Positions 16,377 to 24,632 of a DNA stretch of 64,000 nt are shown in pieces. Source of the DNA: Limiplasma sp031549415 (GTDB taxonomy: Bacteria; Bacillota; Clostridia; Christensenellales; Aristaeellaceae); the NCBI GenBank assembly GCA_031549415.1, contig JAVBPU010000020.1:46805-110804 (forward strand), given 5' to 3'. Position 1 is the first letter of the stretch. Each line of letters opens with the position of its first letter. The translations under genes were made by a program, and so were the position numbers. A model generated the notes under the pieces. That model made no database searches. It was given only the letters and a program-made list of their open reading frames with translations, and was not told where the DNA came from.

Positions 16377-17015
16377 TCACATACCAAAGGGTTTATCCAA
16401 TCGATTCTGATATGCCTGATTCTTCTTTAACATGCCGTTCCAAAACAGATGGGTGAGGCCCAGCTTTCGCATCCATTGGTTGCGTTTGGCCTGCTTCTTT
16501 GTATACCGGTACAGCTTTCCAAAATGTTGAACGCTTTCCTCCGCGAAGGCGCCCCTCTGCTCATACAGGGTACCCGCCCGCCGCATATGCTCGAAGGTTT
16601 TTTGATTCATCCGCTGGGGCATATACCGTACGCCCGCCATACCGCCAGCCACCACGATTCCCAGGTGCCGATACCCCATTCGTTTGTTGAAGTTGGCAAG
16701 GAGCGCGACGAGATAATCCGATTGCGCCGCTTCTTCAAAGCCGGATTGTACAAAATATCCCGCCGCCTTCTCCGCGTCGGGCCGTAGCTGCTCAAACAGC
16801 CGCTTCACAATGCCCGGCATTGCGTTGACGTAGAGCGGGAAGAAGAACAGCCAATGGTCAAAATCTTGCATGGTAAGAGCAAGGGCCTCAGGGGCCTCTT
16901 CCGCCACATACCGGACTTCCGGGGGCGTTTGAAACCCCTTCATAAACTCACGGCAAAGGATCTCGGTATTGCCGCGCCTGCCATTGGGAGAACCGTTGAT
17001 GATCAGCGTTTTCAA
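16377..17015 (-). CDS. Flavodoxin-fold NAD(P)H-dependent oxidoreductase
   Basis: A 212-residue protein starting with TTG, overlapping the upstream stop as TTGA, with AAGGAGG eight bases before it. The N-terminus LKTLIINGSPNGRRGNTE is the FMN-phosphate loop of flavodoxin-like reductases and FFFPLYVNAMPG is the second FMN-contact loop. It would reduce small molecules or Fe-S partners with an FMN cofactor. It is translationally coupled to the truncated relative upstream. Confidence 0.82.
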   Translation of the reverse strand: MKTLIINGSPNGRRGNTEILCREFMKGFQTPPEVRYVAEEAPEALALTMQDFDHWLFFFPLYVNAMPGIVKRLFEQLRPDAEKAAGYFVQSGFEEAAQSDYLVALLANFNKRMGYRHLGIVVAGGMAGVRYMPQRMNQKTFEHMRRAGTLYEQRGAFAEESVQHFGKLYRYTKKQAKRNQWMRKLGLTHLFWNGMLKKNQAYQNRLDKPFGM

Positions 17016-17473
17016 GTATCGCACCTCCTTGCGGTAAAGCCCGGCACAGCCATCATGTAAGCGGTGCGTTTCCAATACGCGAGGAAGGCCTCTTCCTCGC
17101 CGGGGAGGAAGTCCCCGTTGTACACGACCTCCAAGGCGGGATACTTGCTGTAGCGCAGTTCGTGCAAAGATTCGCCCGTTTCCCAGGATATGTAAGGAAG
17201 CACAAGCGGGATCATCCTGTCCAGCATGGCCTTCAGATTGGAACTGACGAAGCCTTGGGAAACCTTGCAATAGAAATACACTTTGTCTGCCGCCAGATAA
17301 TGGCGGTAGAATTCGTCCAAATCATGGTGAACGCAACGCCCGGGCGTTGTCCACCAGCAAGCCCAGCAGCCTAAACAATGCCGAAGTTCCGTTTTGGTCA
17401 GATCCAGCACCTCGGCCCCCTCGGGAATGGGCGCTTCATATTCCTTTACAACAAACTCTTTCATGCTTTTCAA
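17012..17473 (-). CDS. Flavodoxin-family protein lacking the N-terminal FMN loop
   Basis: A 153-residue protein that resembles iron-sulfur-type flavodoxin family reductases from about 30 residues into the usual sequence: LDLTKTELRHCLGCWACWWTTPGRC, with its CxxC cluster-like cysteines, and YFYCKVSQGFVSSNLKAML are present. The expected first strand and GSPR-type FMN-phosphate loop are missing and were not seen in any upstream frame. The start is TTG after GTGAGGG; an ATG three codons in is the alternative. Either it is a 5'-truncated gene or it works as a partner of the intact flavodoxin-like protein to which it is coupled by a TTGA overlap. Confidence 0.6.
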   Translation of the reverse strand: MKSMKEFVVKEYEAPIPEGAEVLDLTKTELRHCLGCWACWWTTPGRCVHHDLDEFYRHYLAADKVYFYCKVSQGFVSSNLKAMLDRMIPLVLPYISWETGESLHELRYSKYPALEVVYNGDFLPGEEEAFLAYWKRTAYMMAVPGFTARRCDT

Positions 17474-17555
17474 AGATCAACCCTCACAATCATGAGCATA
17501 GAAGGGGGTACTCGTTCGGCCATGGAGGCGAATGGAAGGCCGTTTGCATGGGAGC

Positions 17556-17564
17556 ATGATAGCA
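17556..17564 (-). promoter_or_regulatory. Extended -10 for the flavodoxin-like pair
   Basis: Minus strand TGC TATCAT, about 80 bp before the start; no good -35 is seen. Confidence 0.4.
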
Positions 17565-17642
17565 CATTCTTTGCCCGGGAAAAAGCGGAGGACACCCAGA
17601 AATCGGTAAAGAAACGGTAAAAAAACCATGAGAATGGCATGA

Positions 17643-17668
17643 GAAAAGGAGCGCCCGCAGGCGCTCCT
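17643..17668 (-). terminator. Terminator of fba
   Basis: AGGAGCGCC and GGCGCTCCT pair around CGCA; on the minus strand TTTTCTC follows. It lies about 100 bp beyond the aldolase stop. Confidence 0.7.
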
Positions 17669-17766
17669 CAGACTGTCAAAGGACCCCATTGCAAGGGTTT
17701 CACCCCTGTCCCCGATCAGGGCTTCGCCGCCAGAAGCCGTCTCCCAGCCGCTTTTTGAATGCTTGG

Positions 17767-18696
17767 TTACGCTTTGTTGTTGCAGCCCAGCACGTTCACG
17801 ATCTTGTGACGCACCATGTCCCGCAGGGCGTCCCGGGCGTCGCCCAGGTACTGGCGGGGGTCAAAGTGGTCCGGATGCTCCGCGAAGTGCTTGCGAAGGA
17901 GCGCGGTGAAGGCCAGCCGCAGGTCGCTATCAATGTTGATTTTGCAAACGGCCATGCTGGCGGCCTGCCGCAGCATGTTTTCCGGCACGCCTTGGGCGCC
18001 GGGCATTTTGCCGCCAAATTGGTTGATCATGGCCACGTACTCGGGAATGACGCTGCTGGCTCCATGCAACACGATGGGGAAGCCGGGCAGGCGCTTGCCC
18101 ACCTCTTCCAGAATATCAAAGCGCAGGTGGGGCTCGCCGGTGAACTTGAAAGCGCCGTGGCTGGTGCCAATGGCAATGGCCAGGCTGTCGCAGCCGGTGC
18201 GGGTTACAAATTCTTCCACTTCCTCGGGACGGGTGTAGCTGGAATCCTCTGCGGAGACCTTCACATCGTCCTCCACCCCGGCCAGGCGGCCCAGCTCGGC
18301 CTCCACGGTCACGTTCCGGTCATGGGCGTATTCCACCACCTTCTTGGTCAGGGCGATGTTCTCCTCAAAGGAGTGGTGGCTGCCGTCGATCATGACGCTG
18401 GTAAACCCGCCGTCGATGCAGCTTTTGCAGGTTTCAAAATCCGGGCCATGGTCCAGGTGCACCACAATGGGCAAATCCGTATCCTGGAGGGCCGCTTCGA
18501 TCATTTTCATCAGGTACACGTGCTTGGCGTACTTGCGCGCGCCGGCGCTCACCTGCAAAATCAAAGGCGCGTTTTCCAACTTGCCGCCCTCGGTGATGCC
18601 CTGGATGATTTCCATATTGTTGACGTTGAAAGCGCCGATGGCATAGCCGCCCGCGTAGGCTTTCTGAAACATTTCCTTGCTGTTGACCAATGGCAT
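17767..18696 (-). CDS. fba: Class II fructose-1,6-bisphosphate aldolase
   Basis: A 309-residue zinc-dependent aldolase. Landmarks are GAFNVNNMEIIQ at the start, VHLDHGPDFETCK with the zinc-binding His, MIDGSHHSFEEN, EAELGRLAG, AIGTSHGAFKF and VLHGASSV. It cleaves fructose 1,6-bisphosphate to DHAP and glyceraldehyde 3-phosphate in glycolysis; pfkA, which makes its substrate, lies 2.7 kb away. ATG at 18696 is chosen because AAGGGGG lies eight bases before it, while the alternative TTG is only two bases after. It is monocistronic with its own promoter and terminator. Confidence 0.93.
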   Translation of the reverse strand: MPLVNSKEMFQKAYAGGYAIGAFNVNNMEIIQGITEGGKLENAPLILQVSAGARKYAKHVYLMKMIEAALQDTDLPIVVHLDHGPDFETCKSCIDGGFTSVMIDGSHHSFEENIALTKKVVEYAHDRNVTVEAELGRLAGVEDDVKVSAEDSSYTRPEEVEEFVTRTGCDSLAIAIGTSHGAFKFTGEPHLRFDILEEVGKRLPGFPIVLHGASSVIPEYVAMINQFGGKMPGAQGVPENMLRQAASMAVCKINIDSDLRLAFTALLRKHFAEHPDHFDPRQYLGDARDALRDMVRHKIVNVLGCNNKA

Positions 18697-18727
18697 GAGC
18701 AAAGCCCCCTTTTACAATATCGTGATG

Positions 18728-18736
18728 AGTATAACA
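18728..18736 (-). promoter_or_regulatory. Extended -10 promoter of fba
   Basis: Minus strand TGT TATACT about 30 bp before the start, with a weak TGTTCA in the -35 position. Confidence 0.5.
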
Positions 18737-18833
18737 AACTTTGCCGGAATTGAACAGGGGGAGAGGGAAATTTGGGGAAGGCGGGTTTGTTTGGGCCTGC
18801 GTCCCAGCGAATGGAAAAAGAATGGAAACGGGC

Positions 18834-18862
18834 TTGACATAAAAAAACAGCCATGCTATAAT
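18834..18862 (+). promoter_or_regulatory. Consensus sigma-A promoter of marR-degV
   Basis: A perfect TTGACA, 17-bp spacer, TATAAT. Such a strong promoter next to two palindromes fits tight repression by the MarR product. Confidence 0.85.
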
Positions 18863-18870
18863 TCTGAAAG

Positions 18871-18899
18871 TTTGAACATCAAAATATTTGATGTTCAAA
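18871..18899 (+). promoter_or_regulatory. Probable MarR operator 1
   Basis: A perfect palindrome with 13-bp arms (TTTGAACATCAAA and its complement) around ATA. It begins eight bases after the -10, so it covers the transcription start and would block initiation. Confidence 0.75.
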
Positions 18900-18914
18900 T
18901 ATTTGCCAGATTGC

Positions 18915-18927
18915 TTTGAAGTTCAAA
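18915..18927 (+). promoter_or_regulatory. Probable MarR operator 2
   Basis: TTTGAA-G-TTCAAA, repeating the TTTGAA half site of the larger palindrome, placed 15 bp downstream of it and before the ribosome site. Confidence 0.6.
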
Positions 18928-18948
18928 CAACTTTGAAAGGAGCGTTTC

Positions 18949-19389
18949 ATGCAGACAGCGCACGCCACCCTCAACCAGGTGCTGGTCACCCTGTTCAACG
19001 ACATCCTGCGCATTGAGGAGAGGACGTTGAGCGCCCCAGGGCTTAGCATCCGCGAAATCCACGTGATTGAAGCGGTTTGTGAAGCGCCAGACCCCCGTAT
19101 GACCCTGCTGGCACAGGCGCTTCACGTTACCGCCGGGTCGCTGAGCGTAGCGGTGTCTACCCTAGAGAAAAAAGGCTATTTGCTGCGGGAAAAGGTGCAG
19201 CAAGACCGGCGGGCCACCTACATCCGGCCCACAGGAAAGGCTCTACAGATCCAGGAAAAACATACCTTATTTCATCAGGAAATGGTGGAGGCTGTAATCG
19301 GTCTATTGCCCAAGGAGGAATTGGCCGTATTGGTCAAGGCGCTGGACGCGGTTGATTCTTATTTTTCACAAAAGGAGACGAACCCATGA
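18949..19389 (+). CDS. MarR-family transcriptional regulator
   Basis: A 146-residue winged-helix protein. The recognition region is MTLLAQALHVTAGSLSVAVSTLEKKGYLLREK, with the wing at QQDRRATYIRPTGKA. It starts at ATG six bases after AAAGGAG. The stop overlaps the degV start (ATGA). The two palindromes in its leader indicate autorepression. The pairing with DegV, a fatty-acid binding protein, suggests a role in lipid metabolism, in the manner of FabT-type MarR regulators, but this is inference. Confidence 0.88.
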   Translation: MQTAHATLNQVLVTLFNDILRIEERTLSAPGLSIREIHVIEAVCEAPDPRMTLLAQALHVTAGSLSVAVSTLEKKGYLLREKVQQDRRATYIRPTGKALQIQEKHTLFHQEMVEAVIGLLPKEELAVLVKALDAVDSYFSQKETNP

Positions 19390-20234
19390 TGCAGATCGTT
19401 ACCGACAGCATAAGCGATATTCGGCAGGAGGAGGCCCGCCGGGAGGGAATCACGGTCCTGCCGCAACATGTACTCTTTGAGGATGAGAGCTTCTTGGACG
19501 GGGTGGACTTGACCGTGGACCAGTTCTACGAAAGGATGGCAGGTTGCAAAGTACTGCCCAAAACCAGCCAGGTGACCCCGGAGGCCTTTGCGGAGACCTT
19601 TGAAAAGGCGCTACAGGCCGGGGACGAGGTGCTTTGCATCACGGGCAGCAGCAAGCTGTCCGGCACCTACCAAAGTGCCACCATCGCCAGGGATATGCAG
19701 GGAAACGATCCCCGCATTTTCCTGGTGGACTCTTTGAATGCGTCCCTGGGGCAGCAGCTTTTGATTTGGGAGGCGGTCCGCCTGCGGGAAACCGGGGTGC
19801 CGGTGGAGGAGATCGCCTTGCGGATCAGCTCCCTGGCGGGGCGGGTTGCGCTGGTGGGCCAGGTGGATGATTTGAGGCACCTGGTGCTGGGGGGCCGCCT
19901 GTCCGGGGCCACCGCACGCATCGGCACCACGCTGAACCTGAAGCCGATGCTTCGCCTGACCCGTGGCAAGCTGGAGCAGGATGGGCTGACCCGGGGGAAA
20001 CACCGGGCGATGGAATGGTTTGCCAAGCAGATGAAGGCGGAGCCCAGGGACCCTCGCTATGCGGTGCATATCGCTTCCGCTAAAGCGCCGGAGAAGTTGC
20101 AGGCTCTGCGGGCTTTCTTGGAGGAGCAAGGGCTGCTGGGGGACGATGTGCGCGAGGTAGACATTGGGCCCATTGTGGGCACCCATACCGGGCAAGGCGT
20201 TTTGGCCATTTCCTGGGTGCGGCTGCAAGGGTAG
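19386..20234 (+). CDS. DegV-family fatty-acid-binding protein
   Basis: A 282-residue DegV/FakB-type protein. Signatures are IVTDSISDI at the N-terminus, PKTSQVTPEAF, ITGSSKLSGTYQSA, LVDSLNASLGQ and GPIVGTHTGQGVLAI. FakB proteins bind a fatty acid and present it to the kinase FakA for phosphorylation and entry to phospholipid synthesis. FakA is not in the window. Its translation is coupled to marR by a four-base overlap. Confidence 0.9.
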   Translation: MMQIVTDSISDIRQEEARREGITVLPQHVLFEDESFLDGVDLTVDQFYERMAGCKVLPKTSQVTPEAFAETFEKALQAGDEVLCITGSSKLSGTYQSATIARDMQGNDPRIFLVDSLNASLGQQLLIWEAVRLRETGVPVEEIALRISSLAGRVALVGQVDDLRHLVLGGRLSGATARIGTTLNLKPMLRLTRGKLEQDGLTRGKHRAMEWFAKQMKAEPRDPRYAVHIASAKAPEKLQALRAFLEEQGLLGDDVREVDIGPIVGTHTGQGVLAISWVRLQG

Positions 20235-20295
20235 GACGCTCGTTAAAAAGATGTAAAATTTGGCATAAAATGAAGGCGATTTCGCCAAGGATTTC

Positions 20296-20324
20296 TTGAC
20301 AAGGGAAGGGCCCCGCTTTACAAT
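20296..20324 (+). promoter_or_regulatory. Sigma-A promoter of the AraC-family gene
   Basis: TTGACA, 17-bp spacer, TACAAT, 74 bp before the start codon. Confidence 0.75.
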
Positions 20325-20398
20325 GAAATAGAAGCGCTGAGGCGGCTGCATGTACAGTCGCCTTCCCGCTATCAGGAAGCCGAGGAAAGGAACCTACC

Positions 20399-21313
20399 AT
20401 GCCCAATACGATGTTTTTCCCTTTGCCCCCTTTTGAAGGCACGGGCGACCCAGGCATCTTTGTGGAGGGTATCCATTTGCCGGGCGCCCTGGTGACCGAA
20501 AGCGGGGTATGGATCCATGGCGCGGGCAGCGCCATGTTGGAGCAGAACCGGTATCTGCTTTCCGCCCCCAAACGGTGCCTGTGGCTGATTGTGGAGGACG
20601 GTTCCCTGCTGTTTCGCTTTGGAGAGGGGCACATGTCCCTCAAAAAAGGCGAATGTATGGTGATACCGGCCCTGACGGAAGGCTGCGTGCTGGAAGAGGC
20701 CAAGGACACCCGTCTGCTGTGGATGGAACTGGAGGGCCCCCTTTGCCCGGAGTTTTTGCGGCAGATGAACGCCCTGGGGCCGCTGCCTTCCAAGCAGGGG
20801 ATGCTTCCCACCCAGGTGATGCTCACCCGCCAAATCGTGCAGGTGCTGGTGCGGCACTCCGGCACCGGGGATGCCAGCTTTCAGCTGGCGCAATTGCTAT
20901 GGGGCCTCATCGCGGCTCACAGCGGGCAAAGTGTGGCCACCAGCGTTACGCTGAGCCGTGAAATCGCCCGGGTGGTGGACGCGCTAAGGGCCAACCACTA
21001 CAAGGATGCCTTTTCCCTGGGAGAGATGGCGGCCATTAGCCGTATGCCGGTGGAGACCTTCCGCAAGCGCTTTTCCTCGGAGCTGGATATTCCGCCCCTG
21101 GGCTATTTGCAGTTTTTGAAAATGGAGCGGGCCAAGGGACTTTTGCGGGGCGGCATGAATGTGAAGCAGACAGGGGCCAACATTGGCATGCCGGACCCTT
21201 ATCATTTCAGCAAACAGTTTAAACAAGTGGTGGGCATGAGCCCCACGGCCTATCTTCGCCATGTGGGCGGCGTGGACCAGGCCTATGCCACCCAGGAAAA
21301 AAACGAAGAATAG
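20399..21313 (+). CDS. AraC-family transcriptional regulator
   Basis: A 304-residue regulator. The N-terminal half is a cupin-like sensor (RFGEGHMSLKKGECMVIP). The C-terminal 100 residues hold two helix-turn-helix units, SLGEMAAISRMPVETFRKRFSSE and a second ending DPYHFSKQFKQVVGMSPTAY. Such regulators usually sense sugars or envelope signals. It stands alone between degV and pfkA, so its targets are not obvious. Confidence 0.87.
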   Translation: MPNTMFFPLPPFEGTGDPGIFVEGIHLPGALVTESGVWIHGAGSAMLEQNRYLLSAPKRCLWLIVEDGSLLFRFGEGHMSLKKGECMVIPALTEGCVLEEAKDTRLLWMELEGPLCPEFLRQMNALGPLPSKQGMLPTQVMLTRQIVQVLVRHSGTGDASFQLAQLLWGLIAAHSGQSVATSVTLSREIARVVDALRANHYKDAFSLGEMAAISRMPVETFRKRFSSELDIPPLGYLQFLKMERAKGLLRGGMNVKQTGANIGMPDPYHFSKQFKQVVGMSPTAYLRHVGGVDQAYATQEKNEE

Positions 21314-21334
21314 GGGCTAGCGCATCAAAAGGGC

Positions 21335-21363
21335 TTGCACAAGACCCCACTGCTTGCTATACT
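21335..21363 (+). promoter_or_regulatory. Sigma-A promoter of pfkA
   Basis: TTGCAC, 17-bp spacer, TATACT, 64 bp before the start codon. Confidence 0.75.
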
Positions 21364-21427
21364 ATGGCAGGTGTAGTCCAGCGCGTTGCGGTGCGCATTC
21401 ACCGCCGGGAATAAGGAGAGAAAGCAC

Positions 21428-22477
21428 ATGAAGAAAATTGGTATTTTAACCAGCGGTGGCGATAGCCCCGGTATGAACGCGGCGGTGGTGAGCGTAGCCC
21501 GGTCCGCCGCGATGATGGGCATCCAGCTGATGGGCATCAAGCGCGGGTATAACGGGCTGCTGGGCCTAAGCGATGATCCAGAGGATGATATCACCCTGCT
21601 GGATTTGGAAACCGTGCTGGACATCGCGGACCAGCGGGGCACCTTCCTTCGTACCGCCCGCTGTGAAGAGTTCAAGAAGCCGGAAGTCCAAAGGGAAGCG
21701 GCGGAAAACCTGCGCAAAATTGGCATTGACGCCCTGGTGGTCATTGGCGGAGACGGCAGCTTTCAGGGGGCCATGCGTTTGAGCGAGCTGGGCATTCCCT
21801 GCATTTGCATCCCCGGCACCATTGACAATGACCTGGGCTATACAGAGGCCACCTTGGGGTACGACACTGCGGTGAACGTGTGCGTGGACGCGGTGCGTTC
21901 CGTGCGGGCCACCAGCCGCAGCCATGACCGGCCCGCCGTGGTGCAGGTGATGGGCCGAAACGCGGGGGACATTGCTGTACGCACGGCCATTGCCACCGGC
22001 GCGGAGATGGTGGTGGTGCCTGAAATGGAATGGGACATCGAAGTGCTGGCCAAGCGCCTGAACGAGCTGATTGCTGCGGGAAACACCCGGGCGACGTTGG
22101 TCATTGGCGAGCACTGCTGGCATAAGATGAAGGAATATGACTGGCGGAAGTTCCTTAACGACAATGGCAAGACCGTTTACCCCGGAGAGCCTTTTACGGC
22201 GGAGCGACTGGCCAGCGTTTTAAAGCGGAAGTGCGGTGGCGCGGAAGTGCGGGCCACCGTGATTGGCTATACCCAGCGGGGGGCCATTCCCACCGCCTAT
22301 GACAGCGCCTTTGCGTTTGAAGCGGGCAATTTGGCAGTCAGGCTGCTAAACCGCGGCATCACCAACCAGGCCATTGGCGTGCGCCACGGCCGGGTGTTCA
22401 GCATGCCCATTGCAGACGCGCTGAATATGAACAAGCATTTTGATAAAGAGCTCTTTGAGTTGGTGAATAAGCTGTAA
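21428..22477 (+). CDS. pfkA: 6-phosphofructokinase, ATP type
   Basis: A 349-residue phosphofructokinase. It has ILTSGGDSPGMNAA at the start, GGDGSFQGA, PGTIDNDLGYTEATLGYDTA and QVMGRNAGDIA. Gly after GGD and Gly in PGTIDND are the residues typical of ATP-dependent enzymes; pyrophosphate-dependent forms carry Asp and Lys there. It makes fructose 1,6-bisphosphate in glycolysis. The start at 21428 follows AAGGAG; an upstream GTG would add 14 unlike residues. It is about 30 residues longer than E. coli PfkA. Confidence 0.93.
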   Translation: MKKIGILTSGGDSPGMNAAVVSVARSAAMMGIQLMGIKRGYNGLLGLSDDPEDDITLLDLETVLDIADQRGTFLRTARCEEFKKPEVQREAAENLRKIGIDALVVIGGDGSFQGAMRLSELGIPCICIPGTIDNDLGYTEATLGYDTAVNVCVDAVRSVRATSRSHDRPAVVQVMGRNAGDIAVRTAIATGAEMVVVPEMEWDIEVLAKRLNELIAAGNTRATLVIGEHCWHKMKEYDWRKFLNDNGKTVYPGEPFTAERLASVLKRKCGGAEVRATVIGYTQRGAIPTAYDSAFAFEAGNLAVRLLNRGITNQAIGVRHGRVFSMPIADALNMNKHFDKELFELVNKL

Positions 22478-22520
22478 CGCATCGTGGGATGGTGCTCTGA
22501 AGGGTTGCCATGAAAACGAA

Positions 22521-22556
22521 AAAAGAGCGGAGACCGAAGGGTCCCCGCTCTTTTTT
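22521..22556. terminator. Bidirectional terminator between pfkA and the FMN-binding gene
   Basis: GAGCGG-A-GACC pairs with GGTC-C-CCGCTC (one mismatch) around GAAG, flanked by AAAA and TTTTTT, so it works in both directions between convergent genes. Confidence 0.85.
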
Positions 22557-22584
22557 GATTTCCCAAGCCGCCAGGGGCGGTTGT

Positions 22585-24033
22585 TTAATGGGTGGCAGAA
22601 GCCTCGGTATCCACCAAAGTGAATTCAATGGCAGCGCCCATGGCCTTGGCGGCGGTGTTGACGGCGTTCTGCACGGCGCTGCTGGTGATGGTGGCGCCGG
22701 CAATGACGTCAATATTGTCGCCCAGGGTGACAGGAACGGTCTTGCCTGCAAACTGGCTGGTAAAGGCGGGGTCCTTTGCCTTTTCGCCGAAGTTCTTGGT
22801 CTCGGCAAAGGCGCTGCCGCCCACGCTGATGCCGGTGAGCACATGGCTGGCATCCATGCCCACATGGACTTCCACGGGGCCCGCGAAGCCTTGGACAGTG
22901 ACCACGGCCACCTGGCCAAGGGTAGCGCCGCCGGCCTGGGCTTCATAGAGCTTGTCCACACCCTCGGGGGCGGTGATTTCCACAAAGCTGTCCGCCGTGG
23001 GGAAGGCAGCCTGCCGGGGATCGCTGGGGACTTCCGCTGGGGGCGGGGCAGGGGTTGGCGCAGCTGCGCCTACATCCGCACCCATGGCCTTGGCGGCGAT
23101 GTTGATGGCATCCGCCACGGCCTTGCTGGTGATGGTGGCGCCGCTGATGGCGTCCACGCCATCGCCTAGGGTGACAGGAACGGTCTTTCCAGCAAACTGG
23201 CTGGTAAAGGCGGGGTCTTTTGCCTTTTCGCCGAAGCCTTTGGTCTCGGCAAAGGCGCTGCCGCCCACGCTGATGCCGGTGAGCACATGGCTGGCATCCA
23301 GGCCCACATGGACTTCCACGGGCCCGGCAAAGCCTTGGACGGTGGCCACGGCCACCTTGCCCAAGCTTGCACCGCCAGCCTGGGCTTCATAGAGCTTATC
23401 TAGGCCCTCGGGGGCGGTGGTCTCTACAAAGCTGTCCGCCGCGGGGAAGGCCGCCTGGCGGGGATCGCTGGGGACTTCCGCCGGGGGCGGGGCTGGGGTC
23501 GGCGCAGCCGCGCCTACGTCCGCGCCCATGGCCTTGGCGGCGATGTTGATGCCCTCCACCACGGCCTTGCTGGTGATGGTAGCGCCGCTGATAGCATCCA
23601 CGCCGTTCCCCAGCGTGACAGGGACAGCTTTTCCGGCAAACTGGCCTGTAAAGGCAGGTTCCTTGGCCAAGGAGCCCAGCCCGGCAGTTTCGGCAAAGGC
23701 GCTGCCGCCTACGCTGATCCCGGTGAGGGTACCGGCCTTGTCCATACCCACCATCACTTCTACGGGGCCTGCAAAGCCCTGGACCGTCACGGTAGCGGTA
23801 TGGCCTACGGCTTGTCCTCCGGCCATGGCCTCATACAGGGAGTCCACGCCCTCTGGGGGCTCCAGCAGAGAAAAGCTTTCGGCATTGGCAAATACGGCAA
23901 TACGGGCCGCATCCGCCTCGCGCTGGGCGGCGGCGGTAATGCGCTCCCGGGTCACATGGTTTGTAAGGGCCAACAGCACTGCGGCCACCAAAGTGATGAG
24001 GGTCAGGGTAACAAAGGCGGGGACTCTCTTCAT
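22585..24033 (-). CDS. Membrane-anchored protein with three FMN-binding domains
   Basis: A 482-residue protein with one N-terminal anchor (residues 5-25) and three tandem FMN_bind domains outside. Flavinylation motifs are DAISGATITS (Thr-152), DAISGATITS (Thr-300) and DVIAGATITS (Thr-448). Domains are separated by two identical linkers (AAAPTPAPPPAEVPSDPRQA), and domains 2 and 3 are almost identical in DNA too, so the duplication is recent or kept alike by gene conversion. Covalent FMN is presumably added by the ApbE encoded at 7.8 kb. Inference: it is a chain of flavins carrying electrons outside the membrane. It has its own consensus promoter and no cotranscribed partner. Confidence 0.88.
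   Translation of the reverse strand: MKRVPAFVTLTLITLVAAVLLALTNHVTRERITAAAQREADAARIAVFANAESFSLLEPPEGVDSLYEAMAGGQAVGHTATVTVQGFAGPVEVMVGMDKAGTLTGISVGGSAFAETAGLGSLAKEPAFTGQFAGKAVPVTLGNGVDAISGATITSKAVVEGINIAAKAMGADVGAAAPTPAPPPAEVPSDPRQAAFPAADSFVETTAPEGLDKLYEAQAGGASLGKVAVATVQGFAGPVEVHVGLDASHVLTGISVGGSAFAETKGFGEKAKDPAFTSQFAGKTVPVTLGDGVDAISGATITSKAVADAINIAAKAMGADVGAAAPTPAPPPAEVPSDPRQAAFPTADSFVEITAPEGVDKLYEAQAGGATLGQVAVVTVQGFAGPVEVHVGMDASHVLTGISVGGSAFAETKNFGEKAKDPAFTSQFAGKTVPVTLGDNIDVIAGATITSSAVQNAVNTAAKAMGAAIEFTLVDTEASATH
22700..23640 (-). repeat. Tandem domain repeat of about 440 bp inside the triple FMN-binding gene
   Basis: Runs of near-identical DNA encode FMN-binding domains 2 and 3 and their linkers (for example around 23030-23100 and 23460-23530, and around 22740-22870 and 23170-23300). 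The unit is about 444 bp (148 codons). Confidence 0.75.
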
Positions 24034-24084
24034 AGCATCTCATTCCTTGCAATAAGGGCTTTTGGCCCTTTTTATTCTGTGTTG

Positions 24085-24113
24085 ATGATAGCATCGAGGC
24101 GTGGGATTGTCAA
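24085..24113 (-). promoter_or_regulatory. Sigma-A promoter of the triple FMN-binding gene
   Basis: Minus strand: TTGACA, 17-bp spacer, TATCAT, about 50 bp before the start. Confidence 0.8.
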
Positions 24114-24246
24114 TTGAGGAAAAAGGAAAGTGCGGTTTTCACAGGAAAAGGACGGGCGGGCTCGAAGAAACATCAGCCGTGAATTGCATAGGGTATAGAG
24201 GGTCGCCGCGGCGAAAAAGGCTTCTAGGCAGAGAGGGAGGCATCCT

Positions 24247-24495
24247 ATGACGCTGGCAGAGTTGCGCACCAAGGACGTGATTAACATGACGGATGGGAAA
24301 CGTTTGGGCAAGGTGATGGACATTGAGTTTTGCGTCACCACCAGCCGGGTCACCGCATTGGTGGTTCCTGCGGATACATCGCTACTGCAAACCCTGCGCG
24401 GGGAAAAATGCGGCAGCATCATCCCTTGGGAGAACATTTGCCGAATTGGGGACGATGTGATTCTGGTGACCATGCAGGGTCCCTGCCTGGAATAG
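24247..24495 (+). CDS. YlmC/YmxH-family sporulation protein (PRC-barrel)
   Basis: An 82-residue single PRC-barrel protein: LAELRTKDVINMTDGKRLG, then DIEFCVTTSRVTALVVP, and SIIPWENICRIGDDVILV at the end. This matches the YlmC/YmxH family found throughout spore-forming Firmicutes; the molecular role is not established. The start follows GGGAGG by six bases. It precedes nrdR, which has its own promoter. Confidence 0.88.
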   Translation: MTLAELRTKDVINMTDGKRLGKVMDIEFCVTTSRVTALVVPADTSLLQTLRGEKCGSIIPWENICRIGDDVILVTMQGPCLE

Positions 24496-24555
24496 AAAAT
24501 CCGCCTATTTCTTTCATTTCCTTTACGAGAAATTCGGAAAATTGTAAACATATGA

Positions 24556-24584
24556 TTGCCAGAACTGGAAAAATGGGGTATGAT
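24556..24584 (+). promoter_or_regulatory. Sigma-A promoter of nrdR
   Basis: TTGCCA, 17-bp spacer, TATGAT, 48 bp before the nrdR start. Confidence 0.75.
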
Positions 24585-24632
24585 AAAGTATCGTGATGAT
24601 TTTCCAATCAACACAAAAGGGCGTGGATAGGG

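Noticed and set aside
22700..23640. CRISPR or minisatellite array
   Set aside because: The repeat unit is about 444 bp, in frame, and encodes FMN-binding domains.
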